64,000 nucleotides of DNA, taken from contig JBBSQC010000013.1 of assembly GCA_038258215.1 (NCBI GenBank), forward strand, positions 20,599 through 84,598. Direction: 5' to 3'. Origin of the DNA: Fodinibacter sp038258215. GTDB taxonomy: Bacteria > Actinomycetota > Actinomycetes > Actinomycetales > Dermatophilaceae. The position numbers were made by a program, and so were the translations under genes. The notes below the pieces were generated by a model. That model was not told where the DNA came from, searched no databases, and was given only the letters and a program-made list of their open reading frames with translations. Every line of letters begins with the position of its first letter. Within the stretch, counting starts at the first letter, position 1. Shown piece after piece: positions 1 to 7,099 of the stretch.

Positions 1-1
1 G

Positions 2-292
2 CCGGTGCTGTGGGCCTACGCGCGCGACCTGTTCCAGACCCCGGGCTTCGGTGACACCACGGACTTCGTGCACATCAAGAGCCACTACTACGAGGTCCAC
101 CGCGACATCAACCCCACCGGGGTCGTCCCGGCGGGGCCGGACCTCTCCGGCTGGGCCACGGCTCACGGCCGGGAGGAGCTCGGCGGGTCACCCTTCGGGG
201 ACGGGATGCCGCCGGGGCCGCCGAGTGAGACCGAGCGGGTGCCGACCGCCCACAACCCCCACATCGGACCGGACGGCCTGGTCCACACCTGA
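2..292 (+). CDS. Glutathionyl-hydroquinone reductase / Xi-class GST family, C-terminal fragment
   Basis: The window opens inside this gene, so only the last 96 codons are present and the N-terminal thioredoxin fold with its active-site Cys lies outside. The visible part contains HIKSHYY followed by DINPTGVVPAGPDLS, which I recognise from the C-terminal helical domain of YqjG/ECM4-type glutathionyl-hydroquinone reductases, and it ends in a Gly/Pro-rich tail. The family reduces glutathionyl (in actinobacteria perhaps mycothiyl) quinone conjugates; the thiol used here is inference. The gene converges on nadA with 13 nt between the stop codons. Family assignment is fairly sure, the exact substrate is not. 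Confidence 0.75.
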   Translation, partial: PVLWAYARDLFQTPGFGDTTDFVHIKSHYYEVHRDINPTGVVPAGPDLSGWATAHGREELGGSPFGDGMPPGPPSETERVPTAHNPHIGPDGLVHT

Positions 293-305
293 GTCCGGGA
301 GGTGG

Positions 306-1502
306 TCAGTCCTTGGCTGTCTCGCCGGGGAGGGCGAGCATCTGGTCGAGGGCGACGCGGGCCCAGTGGGCCACCTGCGGGTCGACGCGGATCTGGTTGA
401 CCACCCGCCCCTCCACGAGGGACTCCAGCGCCCAGACGAGGTGCGGGAGGTCGATCCGGTTCATCGTGGAGCAGTAGCAGACGTTCTTCTCGAGGAAGGC
501 GATCTGCTGGTCGGGGAACTGGGCGGCCAGGCGCTGCACGAGGTTGAGCTCGGTGCCGACGGCCCACGCCGTGCCAGCAGGTGCCGCCGCGATGGTCTTG
601 ATGATCCTCTCGGTCGAGCCCACCTCGTCCGCGAGCTCGACGACCTCGTGGCGGCACTCGGGGTGCACGATGACCTTCACCCCGGGGATCGCGCGCCGAG
701 CCGCCTCCACCGCCTCCACCGAGAACCGTCCGTGCACCGAGCAGTGCCCGCGCCAGAGGATCATCGTCGCGTCGCGGACCTCCTGGAGGGTCAGCCCACC
801 CATCGGTCGGTGCGGGTCCCAGGTGACGCAGCGGTCGAGGGCGCCGCCGAGGTCGCGCGACCAGGTGTTGCGCCCGAGGTGCTGGTCGGGGAGGAAGAGC
901 ACCTTGCCGCCCTCGCCGGCCTGCTCCAGGGCCCAGGTCAGGGCCGTCTTGGCGTTGGAGGAGGTGCAGATCGTGCCGTCGTGCCGACCGGTGAACGCCT
1001 TGATCGCGGCCGAGGAGTTCATGTAGGTGACCGGCACCGTGCTCTGGGCCACCCCGGCCTCGACGAGCTGGTCCCAGCACTCCTCCACCTGGTCGATGGC
1101 GGCCATGTCGGCCATCGAGCAGCCCGCCGCGAGGTCGGGCAGGACGACGGACTGGGTCTCGGCGGTGAGGATGTCGGCCGACTCGGCCATGAAGTGCACG
1201 CCGCAGAAGACGACCCACTCGGCCTCCGGTCGGGCGGCAGCCTCCTTGGCGAGCTTGAACGAGTCCCCGGTGACATCGGCGAACTCGATGACCTCGTCGC
1301 GCTGGTAGTGGTGACCGAGCACGAAGACCCGATCCCCGAGGGCCTCCTTCGCCGCCCGTGCCCGCTCCACCAGGCCGGGGTCGGAGGGAGCCGGCAGGTC
1401 TCCGGGGCACTCCACCCCTCGCTCGCTGGCCAGGTCCCGCCCCTGCCCGAGGACGAGGAGGGGCAGGGACGTGTGCTGCGGGTTTCCGGTGGTGGTGCTC
1501 AC
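306..1502 (-). CDS. nadA: Quinolinate synthase NadA
   Basis: Quinolinate synthase condenses iminoaspartate with dihydroxyacetone phosphate to make quinolinate, the precursor of NAD; it is a cytoplasmic 4Fe-4S enzyme. The 398-residue protein shows the family landmarks: LGHHYQRDE near residue 62, FCGVHFMAE (Cys100), ICTSSNA (Cys179), HPECRHE (Cys283) and VCYCSTMN (Cys342/344). Three of these cysteines should bind the cluster. The frame stays open upstream to about 1910, but homology begins only near PLLVLGQG. The second of two adjacent GTG codons (1502-1500) lies exactly 6 nt after a TACGAT -10 box, so a leaderless start there is chosen. No nadB or nadC neighbour is present, although they often accompany nadA in actinobacteria. 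Confidence 0.93.
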   Translation of the reverse strand: MSTTTGNPQHTSLPLLVLGQGRDLASERGVECPGDLPAPSDPGLVERARAAKEALGDRVFVLGHHYQRDEVIEFADVTGDSFKLAKEAAARPEAEWVVFCGVHFMAESADILTAETQSVVLPDLAAGCSMADMAAIDQVEECWDQLVEAGVAQSTVPVTYMNSSAAIKAFTGRHDGTICTSSNAKTALTWALEQAGEGGKVLFLPDQHLGRNTWSRDLGGALDRCVTWDPHRPMGGLTLQEVRDATMILWRGHCSVHGRFSVEAVEAARRAIPGVKVIVHPECRHEVVELADEVGSTERIIKTIAAAPAGTAWAVGTELNLVQRLAAQFPDQQIAFLEKNVCYCSTMNRIDLPHLVWALESLVEGRVVNQIRVDPQVAHWARVALDQMLALPGETAKD

Positions 1503-1508
1503 CACCTG

Positions 1509-1514
1509 ATCGTA
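1509..1514 (-). promoter_or_regulatory. -10 box of nadA, leaderless
   Basis: TACGAT on the minus strand ends 6 nt before the GTG at 1502, and no Shine-Dalgarno sequence is visible. This geometry recurs across the window and implies that transcription starts at the start codon. Confidence 0.5.
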
Positions 1515-1668
1515 TGCCGCGTGCCGACACCAAACCTTCACGACTCCTCCCCGCCGCCTACAGACCTTCCTACCTAGGCTCGGGTCCTTACCGAGAACGT
1601 CGGCGGTCACCCCGCCGCCGTGGCTCACGCCGCAAGCCCGATGGCTCCCTGGAGGAGGAGGTGCCCCG

Positions 1669-2775
1669 ATGACCCGCAGCAGGTGGGCCCGGATCCTCCG
1701 CAGGATGGTCGGCGTCGTGGTGGTGCTCACGGTCGTGGTCGGTGGGTATGCCGGCGTCGTCGCGGCCCGCAGCAATGCCCGGGTCGACCTGCTGCCGGGC
1801 CAGGGACGCTTCGCCGTTGGCCGGGTGGAGGACACGGCCACCGACCCGGGTCGGGACGGGCGCAGGCTCTCGGTCTGGACCTGGTACCCGGCGGCGCCAG
1901 GCACCGGCACGGCCGCCGCCTACGCGCCGGGAGCGTGGAGTGCCCTCGCGATCGGCCTACCCCTCGGCGAGACCAGCCTCGCGCGCGTCCACGACAGCGC
2001 GCTGGAGGGAGCCGCCCCGGCGGCGGGACGTTTCCCCGTCGTCGTGCTGATGCCGGGGCTCGGTCTCGCCGTCCCGCAGTACGCGGTCATCGCGGAGGAC
2101 CTCGCCAGTCGTGGTTACGTGGTGGCCGGCGTGACACCGACGGGGAGCGCGAACGTCACCGTCCTGGACGGACGGGTCATGGGGCCGACTGCCGACGGCA
2201 ACCCCTCCGACTTCGCCGGTGAGCAGACCGCCCACGACCGGGCCGTCGGGGAGCGCCTGCTGTCGGTCTGGGTCGGCGACGCCCGGTTCGGCGCCGACAC
2301 CGCCGGCCGGCTGAGCGAGTCCGTCCTCCTGGCCCGACACCTCGATGCGGACCGGGTCGCCTACGTCGGTCACTCCTTCGGGGGCAGCACCGCCCTGGAG
2401 GCGTGCCACGAGGACGCTCGATGCTTCTCAGCGGTCAACCTCGACGGCGCGCTCTACGGTCCCGTCGCCACGCAGGGGCTGGGCGTCCCGTCGCTCCTTC
2501 TCGCCCACGACGGCTCGTGCATCACCGGGGACTGCACACCCGGGAGCGCGGAAGATCGTGCGGACGCCGCCGCGGGGACGGCATACGTGAGCGCCTCCAC
2601 CGGCACGGTGCGACGCATGACGGTGGAGGGGACCGGACACCTGGACTTCACCGACTACGCCCTCTACTACTGGGCTCTCCCGCTTCGCCACCTCTTGGCG
2701 CTCGGCGACGCGGACGGCCGGCACACCCTGCGGCAGACCTGCGCGCTCATCGCCGGGACGTTGGACCGACCCTGA
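1669..2775 (+). CDS. Membrane-anchored alpha/beta hydrolase, PAF-acetylhydrolase-like
   Basis: This 368-residue protein has a basic N-terminus followed by a hydrophobic segment (residues 13-31), a signal anchor or signal peptide that would place the domain outside the membrane. The hydrolase core has the nucleophile elbow GHSFGG with Ser236, a downstream acid in VNLDG (Asp259) and a late His in GTGHLD (His324). The 23-residue Ser-Asp spacing matches platelet-activating-factor acetylhydrolase / cutinase-like lipases. The upstream oxyanion strand VVVLMPGLG is also present. Substrate is unknown; a short-chain ester or lipid is likely. A purine-rich GGAGGAGGAGG ribosome site lies 7 nt before the ATG. 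Cysteines in CITGDC could form an extracytoplasmic disulfide. It converges on the DinB gene. Confidence 0.8.
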   Translation: MTRSRWARILRRMVGVVVVLTVVVGGYAGVVAARSNARVDLLPGQGRFAVGRVEDTATDPGRDGRRLSVWTWYPAAPGTGTAAAYAPGAWSALAIGLPLGETSLARVHDSALEGAAPAAGRFPVVVLMPGLGLAVPQYAVIAEDLASRGYVVAGVTPTGSANVTVLDGRVMGPTADGNPSDFAGEQTAHDRAVGERLLSVWVGDARFGADTAGRLSESVLLARHLDADRVAYVGHSFGGSTALEACHEDARCFSAVNLDGALYGPVATQGLGVPSLLLAHDGSCITGDCTPGSAEDRADAAAGTAYVSASTGTVRRMTVEGTGHLDFTDYALYYWALPLRHLLALGDADGRHTLRQTCALIAGTLDRP

Positions 2776-2799
2776 CGGACCGGACCAGTCGTAGGGTGG

Positions 2800-3303
2800 T
2801 CAGCCCATGGACTTCTGGCCGTCGACGGCCTCGCGCAGGATGTCGGCGTGGCCCGCGTGCTGCGCGATCTCGGCGAGGAGGTGGGTGAAGACGCGGCGGG
2901 CCGAGCGCGTGGCGCCGGGCTCGAACCAGGGGGCCTCGGGGAGGGGTTGGGTGGCCGCGAGGTCCGGGAGCGAGAGGACGAGGGCGTCGGTGCGGTCGGC
3001 GGCCTGGTGGAAGGCCTCGACGAGCGCGTCGAGGGTGTTCTCGGCCGTCATCGTGAAGCCGGCCAGCCAGTCCTGCCCCTCGTCGGGCACCATCGCCGCC
3101 GGGCCGGCCTCGACGAAGTCGCACCACTGGGTCTCCATCGCGGCGACGTGCTTGACCAGCCCGCCGAGGGTCAGCTCGCTCACCGTGGTGCGCTCACGCG
3201 CCTGGTCCTCGTCCAGCGCGTCGACGGTGTGCAGGAAGAGGTAGCGCTGGGTGCGCAGGGCGTCGAGCAGGTCGGCGCGCTCCGCGTCGTCGTGCGTGGT
3301 CAT
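2800..3303 (-). CDS. DinB / DUF664 family four-helix protein
   Basis: This 167-residue protein has the layout of DinB-like metalloproteins: an early helix, GLVKHVAAMETQW with a candidate metal His near 52, and the late LLAEIAQHAGHAD, which gives two more histidines. In actinobacteria many relatives (DUF664, maleylpyruvate-isomerase-like) use mycothiol or act on thiol adducts, but no substrate can be read from the sequence. The ATG at 3303 has AGGAG 7 nt upstream. It is transcribed toward the hydrolase gene, leaving only 24 nt between the stop codons. The family call is firm and the function open. Confidence 0.85.
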   Translation of the reverse strand: MTTHDDAERADLLDALRTQRYLFLHTVDALDEDQARERTTVSELTLGGLVKHVAAMETQWCDFVEAGPAAMVPDEGQDWLAGFTMTAENTLDALVEAFHQAADRTDALVLSLPDLAATQPLPEAPWFEPGATRSARRVFTHLLAEIAQHAGHADILREAVDGQKSMG

Positions 3304-3389
3304 GGCGAGCTCCTGACGTCGGTGGTGGTCCGGGCGTCACGCTATCGACACGCACCGACCGCGGGGGTGACCCCCCACCGGCCAGCAGA

Positions 3390-3395
3390 TACCCT
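3390..3395 (+). promoter_or_regulatory. -10 box of glycerate kinase, leaderless
   Basis: TACCCT ends 6 nt before the GTG at 3402, again without a Shine-Dalgarno sequence, and it fixes this GTG rather than a downstream codon as start. Confidence 0.45.
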
Positions 3396-3401
3396 CACGG
3401 C

Positions 3402-4568
3402 GTGCGCGTGCTCATCGCCCCGGACGGCTTCGGGTCAACCCTCGGCGCGACCCAGGCGGCCGCCGCCATGGCGGACGGGTGGTCCCGGGCGGCTCCCCAC
3501 GACGTGGTCGACACCCTCCCGCTGTCCGACGGTGGCACGGGCTTCCTCGACGTCCTCCAGGGGGCCCTTGGCGGAGTGATGGTGTCGGTGACGGTGAGCG
3601 ACCCGCTCGGCCGGGAGGTGCCGGCAGCGGTGCTCCTGATCGACGGCGACGGCACCCGCACGGCATACGTCGAGGCGGCGCAGGCGAGCGGCCTGCACCT
3701 GCTGGGCGCCGACGAGCGCGACCCGACCCTGACGAGCACGTGGGGGGTCGGCCAGCTCCTGGATGCCGCCGTCGCCCAGCACGCGACCCGCGTCGTCATC
3801 GGCTGCGGCGGGGGCGCCACGAACGACGCCGGCGCCGGGCTCCTGGCCGCCCTCGGCGCCGGACCTGCCTCGTTGCTGGCGCGCGGTGGGGGAGCGCTGG
3901 CGGGCACACCGCTCGACGCGCTGCTGGGACTGCCGTCCGTGGTCGACCGGCTCTCCGGGGTGGACCTCGTCCTCGCCACCGACGAGGACACCCCCCTCCT
4001 CGGCCTGCAGGGGACCAGCGCCGTGGAGTCGCCGCGGAAGGGGGCCACCCCCGCCCAGGCCCAGGCACTCGAGTCGGCCCTGGGCCGGTTCACGGACGTC
4101 CTGGGCACGGCCCTTCCCCGGCCTCCCCTCGACCTGTTGACCGGGCGGCCCAAACGCCTCGAGCGGGAGCCGGGGGCTGGAGCCGCCGGCGGCCTGGGCT
4201 ACGCGCTGCTCGCCCTCGGTGCCCGCCGGGTGGGGGCCGTGGAGGCGGTGATGCGGGCCGTCGGCTTCGGCGTGGCCGTCGCGCGGAGTGACCTCGTGGT
4301 CACCGGGACGGGGCGGCTCGACTGGTCGACGCTGCGCGGATCGGTCGTCTCGGGGGTGGCCGAGGCCACCGCGACGACGGGCCGGGCGACGGTCGTGATC
4401 GCCGGGGAGTGCCTCGTGGGGCGCCGGGAGACGATGAACCTCGGCCTCGCGGGGTGCTACGGCGTGGCGGACCGGCCGGCCGAGGTGGAGGCCATGGTCG
4501 CCGACCCGGTCGGGACCCTGTCGGCGCGCACCGCCCGCGTGGCGCGGACCTGGTCCCCGACCCGCTGA
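3402..4568 (+). CDS. Glycerate kinase, GlxK type
   Basis: Glycerate kinase phosphorylates D-glycerate, feeding photorespiratory or glyoxylate carbon into glycolysis. The 388-residue protein opens with VLIAPDGFGSTLGA, the family N-terminus (usually APDSFKGS), followed by LSDGGTGF near residue 42 and the glycine-rich CGGGATNDAGAG near 129-140. C-terminal blocks GAAGGLGYALLALGA and VTGTGRLDWSTL are also typical. Product (2- or 3-phosphoglycerate) cannot be read from the sequence. In Mycobacterium tuberculosis a glycerate kinase also sits beside an A-type Fe-S carrier near ctaC, so the order is an old actinobacterial one. GTG start with its own leaderless promoter. Confidence 0.88.
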   Translation: MRVLIAPDGFGSTLGATQAAAAMADGWSRAAPHDVVDTLPLSDGGTGFLDVLQGALGGVMVSVTVSDPLGREVPAAVLLIDGDGTRTAYVEAAQASGLHLLGADERDPTLTSTWGVGQLLDAAVAQHATRVVIGCGGGATNDAGAGLLAALGAGPASLLARGGGALAGTPLDALLGLPSVVDRLSGVDLVLATDEDTPLLGLQGTSAVESPRKGATPAQAQALESALGRFTDVLGTALPRPPLDLLTGRPKRLEREPGAGAAGGLGYALLALGARRVGAVEAVMRAVGFGVAVARSDLVVTGTGRLDWSTLRGSVVSGVAEATATTGRATVVIAGECLVGRRETMNLGLAGCYGVADRPAEVEAMVADPVGTLSARTARVARTWSPTR

Positions 4569-4676
4569 GGGGCGGCGTACCCTGAGAGGGAGCCGGGAAC
4601 AACGAGGGCGCCGCCAGCGGTTGTCCCGTCCGACCGGCCAAGGACCACGGCCACCGCCAGCATGAGGAGTGCACCC

Positions 4677-5057
4677 ATGAGCGACCAGCTCCAGACCACC
4701 GACGCACCCGCGAGCACCACACCGGATGCCGCACACGGCGTCGTCCTCACCGACGTCGCAGCACAGAAGGTGCATTCCCTGCTCTCGCAGGAGGGCCGCG
4801 ACGACCTGCGCCTGCGCGTGGGCGTGCAGCCCGGCGGCTGCTCGGGCCTGATCTACCAGCTCTACTTCGACGAGCGGACCCTCGACGGTGACCTCGTCGT
4901 GGACTTCGACGGTGTGGGTGTCGTCGTCGACCGGATGAGCGGCCCCTACCTCGAAGGCGCGACGATCGACTTCTCCGACACCATCGAGAAGCAGGGCTTC
5001 ACCATCGACAACCCCAACGCCGGCAGCTCCTGCGCCTGCGGAGACAGCTTCGGCTGA
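4677..5057 (+). CDS. erpA: A-type iron-sulfur cluster carrier (ErpA/IscA/HesB family)
   Basis: This 126-residue protein delivers Fe-S clusters to apo-proteins. The three ligand cysteines are all present: Cys55 in PGGCSG and Cys119/Cys121 in SSCACGDSF at the C-terminus. The first 20 residues are a polar Ala/Thr-rich extension. Of two in-frame ATG codons the second (4677) is chosen because GAGGAG lies 7 nt upstream; that ribosome site overlaps the first ATG at 4662. Likely clients in the window are NadA and the Rieske protein QcrA. A strong hairpin follows the gene, so it is probably monocistronic. Confidence 0.92.
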   Translation: MSDQLQTTDAPASTTPDAAHGVVLTDVAAQKVHSLLSQEGRDDLRLRVGVQPGGCSGLIYQLYFDERTLDGDLVVDFDGVGVVVDRMSGPYLEGATIDFSDTIEKQGFTIDNPNAGSSCACGDSFG

Positions 5058-5083
5058 GGGCCGGTTCCGTCAGGAACCCGCCC

Positions 5084-5125
5084 GCCCGAGGGGCCCGTAC
5101 CGAGTCCGGTACGGGCCCCTCGGGC
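5084..5125 (+). terminator. Perfect 18-bp stem, terminator after erpA
   Basis: Left arm 5084-5101 and right arm 5108-5125 are exact reverse complements around a 6-nt loop. The hairpin sits 27 nt after the erpA stop and before the kinase promoter. There is no T-tract, as is common for high-GC terminators. Confidence 0.8.
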
Positions 5126-5155
5126 GTCGCGAGCCGTGCCGCCACCGCGACGGGG

Positions 5156-5161
5156 TAGGTT
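5156..5161 (+). promoter_or_regulatory. -10 box of PfkB kinase, leaderless
   Basis: TAGGTT ends 6 nt before GTG 5168. It lies just downstream of the terminator hairpin at 5084-5125, so the kinase has its own promoter. Confidence 0.5.
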
Positions 5162-5167
5162 TCTTGC

Positions 5168-6151
5168 GTGCAGATCGCCGTGACCGGGTCCATCGCGACC
5201 GACCACCTGATGACCTTCCGGGGACGGTTCTCGGACTCCCTCGTCGTCGAGCAGCTCGACAAGATCTCCGTCAGCTTCCTGGCCGACACCCTCGAGATCC
5301 GCCGGGGCGGGATCGCCGGGAACATCACCTTCGGGATGGCCGCCCTCGGCGCGAGACCGATCATCGTCGGGGCCGCGGGGGAGGACTTCGCCGACTACCG
5401 CAGCTGGCTCTCCCGGCATGGCGTCATCACCGACCACGTGCACATCTCCCAGTCCCGGCACACGGCCCGGTTCGTCTGCACCACCGACGACGACATGGCC
5501 CAGATCGCCACCTTCTACGCCGGGGCGATGTCCGAGGCGCGGATGATCGAGATCGGGCCGATCCACGACCGGTGGAGCCTGGACCTCGTCCTCATCGGAG
5601 CCGACGACCCCGACGCCATGCTGCGTCACACCGACGAGTGCCGGAGCAGGGGCATCCCGTTCGTCGCGGACCCCTCCCAACAGCTCGCCTTCGCCGACGG
5701 CCCCTTCATCCGCAAGCTCATCGACGGCGCGGACTACCTCTTCACCAACGAGTACGAGTCCCACCTCACCGAGACCAAGACCGGGTGGAGCCAGGACGAG
5801 ATCGACTCCCGGGTCACCACCCGGGTCATCACGCGCGGCAAGGACGGGGCCGACATCCGCACGCGCGGCGAGGAGCCGATTCACGTCCCCATCTCCGGTG
5901 ACGTGGACCGGGTCGACCCGACGGGGGTGGGTGACGCCTTCCGCGCCGGCTTCCTCGTCGGCCTCTCCGGGGGCCTCGGGCACGAGCGCTGTGCCCAGAT
6001 GGGGTCGGTCATGGCCGCTCACGTCCTCCAGACGGTGGGCACCCAGGAGTACGTGCTCACCCGCACCTCCTTCCTCCGGGACGTGGAGCGCGCCTACGGC
6101 GCAGAGGCTGCCGAGGAGATCGCGCCCCTCGTGTGCTGCGCGCGCGCCTGA
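5168..6151 (+). CDS. PfkB-family carbohydrate/nucleoside kinase, adenosine-kinase-like
   Basis: This 327-residue ribokinase-fold protein starts with IAVTGSIATDHL and carries RRGGIAGNI (about 45-53, substrate site) and the catalytic anion-hole motif DPTGVGDAF with Asp256 as base. Length and neighbours match the mycobacterial adenosine kinase AdoK, which also lies between erpA-like and ctaC genes, so phosphorylation of adenosine to AMP is the best guess. Other PfkB sugar substrates cannot be excluded. GTG start, leaderless. The C-terminal VCCARA has adjacent cysteines of unknown meaning. It is followed after 13 nt by aat. Confidence 0.85.
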   Translation: MQIAVTGSIATDHLMTFRGRFSDSLVVEQLDKISVSFLADTLEIRRGGIAGNITFGMAALGARPIIVGAAGEDFADYRSWLSRHGVITDHVHISQSRHTARFVCTTDDDMAQIATFYAGAMSEARMIEIGPIHDRWSLDLVLIGADDPDAMLRHTDECRSRGIPFVADPSQQLAFADGPFIRKLIDGADYLFTNEYESHLTETKTGWSQDEIDSRVTTRVITRGKDGADIRTRGEEPIHVPISGDVDRVDPTGVGDAFRAGFLVGLSGGLGHERCAQMGSVMAAHVLQTVGTQEYVLTRTSFLRDVERAYGAEAAEEIAPLVCCARA

Positions 6152-6164
6152 CCCGCCGAGCGCC

Positions 6165-6848
6165 ATGGTGTTCCCCCCGCTCGAGCCACCGGCGACGCAC
6201 TGGTCACTCGACGCAGCCCGTGCCGAGCCCGGTGACGACCTGGTCGCAGCCGGCGCCGACCTCGAGCCGGGCACCCTGCTGGCGGCCTACCGGGTGGGGC
6301 TCTTCCCGATGGGCCTGGGTCGGCACGGCAGCGGCGCCACGGGGTGGTGGTCGCCGGACCCGCGCGGCGTGATCCCCCACGGGGCCCTGACCGTGCGGCG
6401 GTCGTTGCGCAAGGTGCTCCCACACTTCGAGGTGCGGGTCGACACGGCCTTCGACGAGGTGGTCCACCGCTGTGCCGACCCGTCGCGCTCGGGTCGCTGG
6501 ATCACGCCCGACATGGCCGCGGCATACGGACTCCTCCACGAGCTGGGCTGGGCCCACAGCATCGAGGCCTGGCGCGACGACCAGCTGGTGGGTGGGCTGT
6601 ACGGCGTGGCCATCGGCGGACTGTTCGCGGGGGAGTCGATGTTCCACGCCGTGCGGGACGCCTCCAAGGTCGCTCTCGTCGGGCTCGTCGAGCGGGTGCA
6701 CGCCGACGGCGACCCACGACGGGTCGTCGACGTCCAGTGGGCGACCGACCACCTGCGTGGGCTCGGGGCGCTGGAATGGCCGCGGGAGGTGTACCTCGCC
6801 CGTCTGGCGGCGGCCCTCGACGCGCCTCAGGTGGACCTGTCGGCCTGA
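6165..6848 (+). CDS. aat: Leucyl/phenylalanyl-tRNA--protein transferase
   Basis: Aat adds Leu or Phe from aminoacyl-tRNA to proteins with N-terminal Lys or Arg, marking them for ClpS/ClpAP degradation (N-end rule). The 227-residue protein has the family blocks: LAAYRVGLFPMG, WWSPDPRGVIP, GRWITPDM, IEAWRDDQLVGGLYG and FAGESMF. Start is ATG 6165, 13 nt after the kinase stop, so it is probably co-transcribed with it. The last 22 bp overlap the convergent TusA-like gene, and the stop codon lies in the loop of a small palindrome (6841-6855). Confidence 0.93.
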   Translation: MVFPPLEPPATHWSLDAARAEPGDDLVAAGADLEPGTLLAAYRVGLFPMGLGRHGSGATGWWSPDPRGVIPHGALTVRRSLRKVLPHFEVRVDTAFDEVVHRCADPSRSGRWITPDMAAAYGLLHELGWAHSIEAWRDDQLVGGLYGVAIGGLFAGESMFHAVRDASKVALVGLVERVHADGDPRRVVDVQWATDHLRGLGALEWPREVYLARLAAALDAPQVDLSA

Positions 6849-7099
6849 GGCCGAGGTGCACCGAGCACCACGCGGTATGCCGTCCAGCCGCCCTCGTCGG
6901 ACGCGCTCACCGCGTGGCCCTTCAGCCGTGCCCAGGCCGGCACGTCGGAGCGGGCGGCCGCGTCGTCGGCGAGCAGCACCACCACCGAGCCCGCCGGGAG
7001 GTCCCGGGTGGCGCGGGCCACCCGGATCACCGGCTGGGGGCAGCGGGTGCCACGGGCGTCCACGAGGGGAGGGGTGGCCTCGTCCGGCCCCTCCGTCAT
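6827..7099 (-). CDS. TusA-like sulfurtransferase (SirA/TusA/YedF family)
   Basis: This small 90-residue protein has the TusA fold signature VDARGTRCPQPVIR, with Cys19 in the CPxP motif at the start of helix 1 as persulfide-carrying residue. TusA proteins take sulfane sulfur from a cysteine desulfurase and relay it to tRNA thiolation, molybdopterin or other acceptors. The ATG overlaps the TGA of the upstream desulfurase-like gene (TGATG), so translation of the pair is coupled. A GTG one codon earlier is possible. The 3' end overlaps aat on the other strand. The partner here lacks PLP residues (see findings), so the sulfur donor is uncertain. Confidence 0.85.
   Translation of the reverse strand: MTEGPDEATPPLVDARGTRCPQPVIRVARATRDLPAGSVVVLLADDAAARSDVPAWARLKGHAVSASDEGGWTAYRVVLGAPRPQADRST

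Noticed and set aside
1503..1910. N-terminal extension of NadA to about 534 residues
   Set aside because: The extra part is low-complexity and overlaps the next gene's promoter and 5' end; homology and the -10 box both favour GTG 1502.
5084..5125. Riboswitch before the PfkB kinase
   Set aside because: The structure is a simple perfect stem and the promoter box of the kinase lies downstream of it, so it acts as a terminator of erpA.
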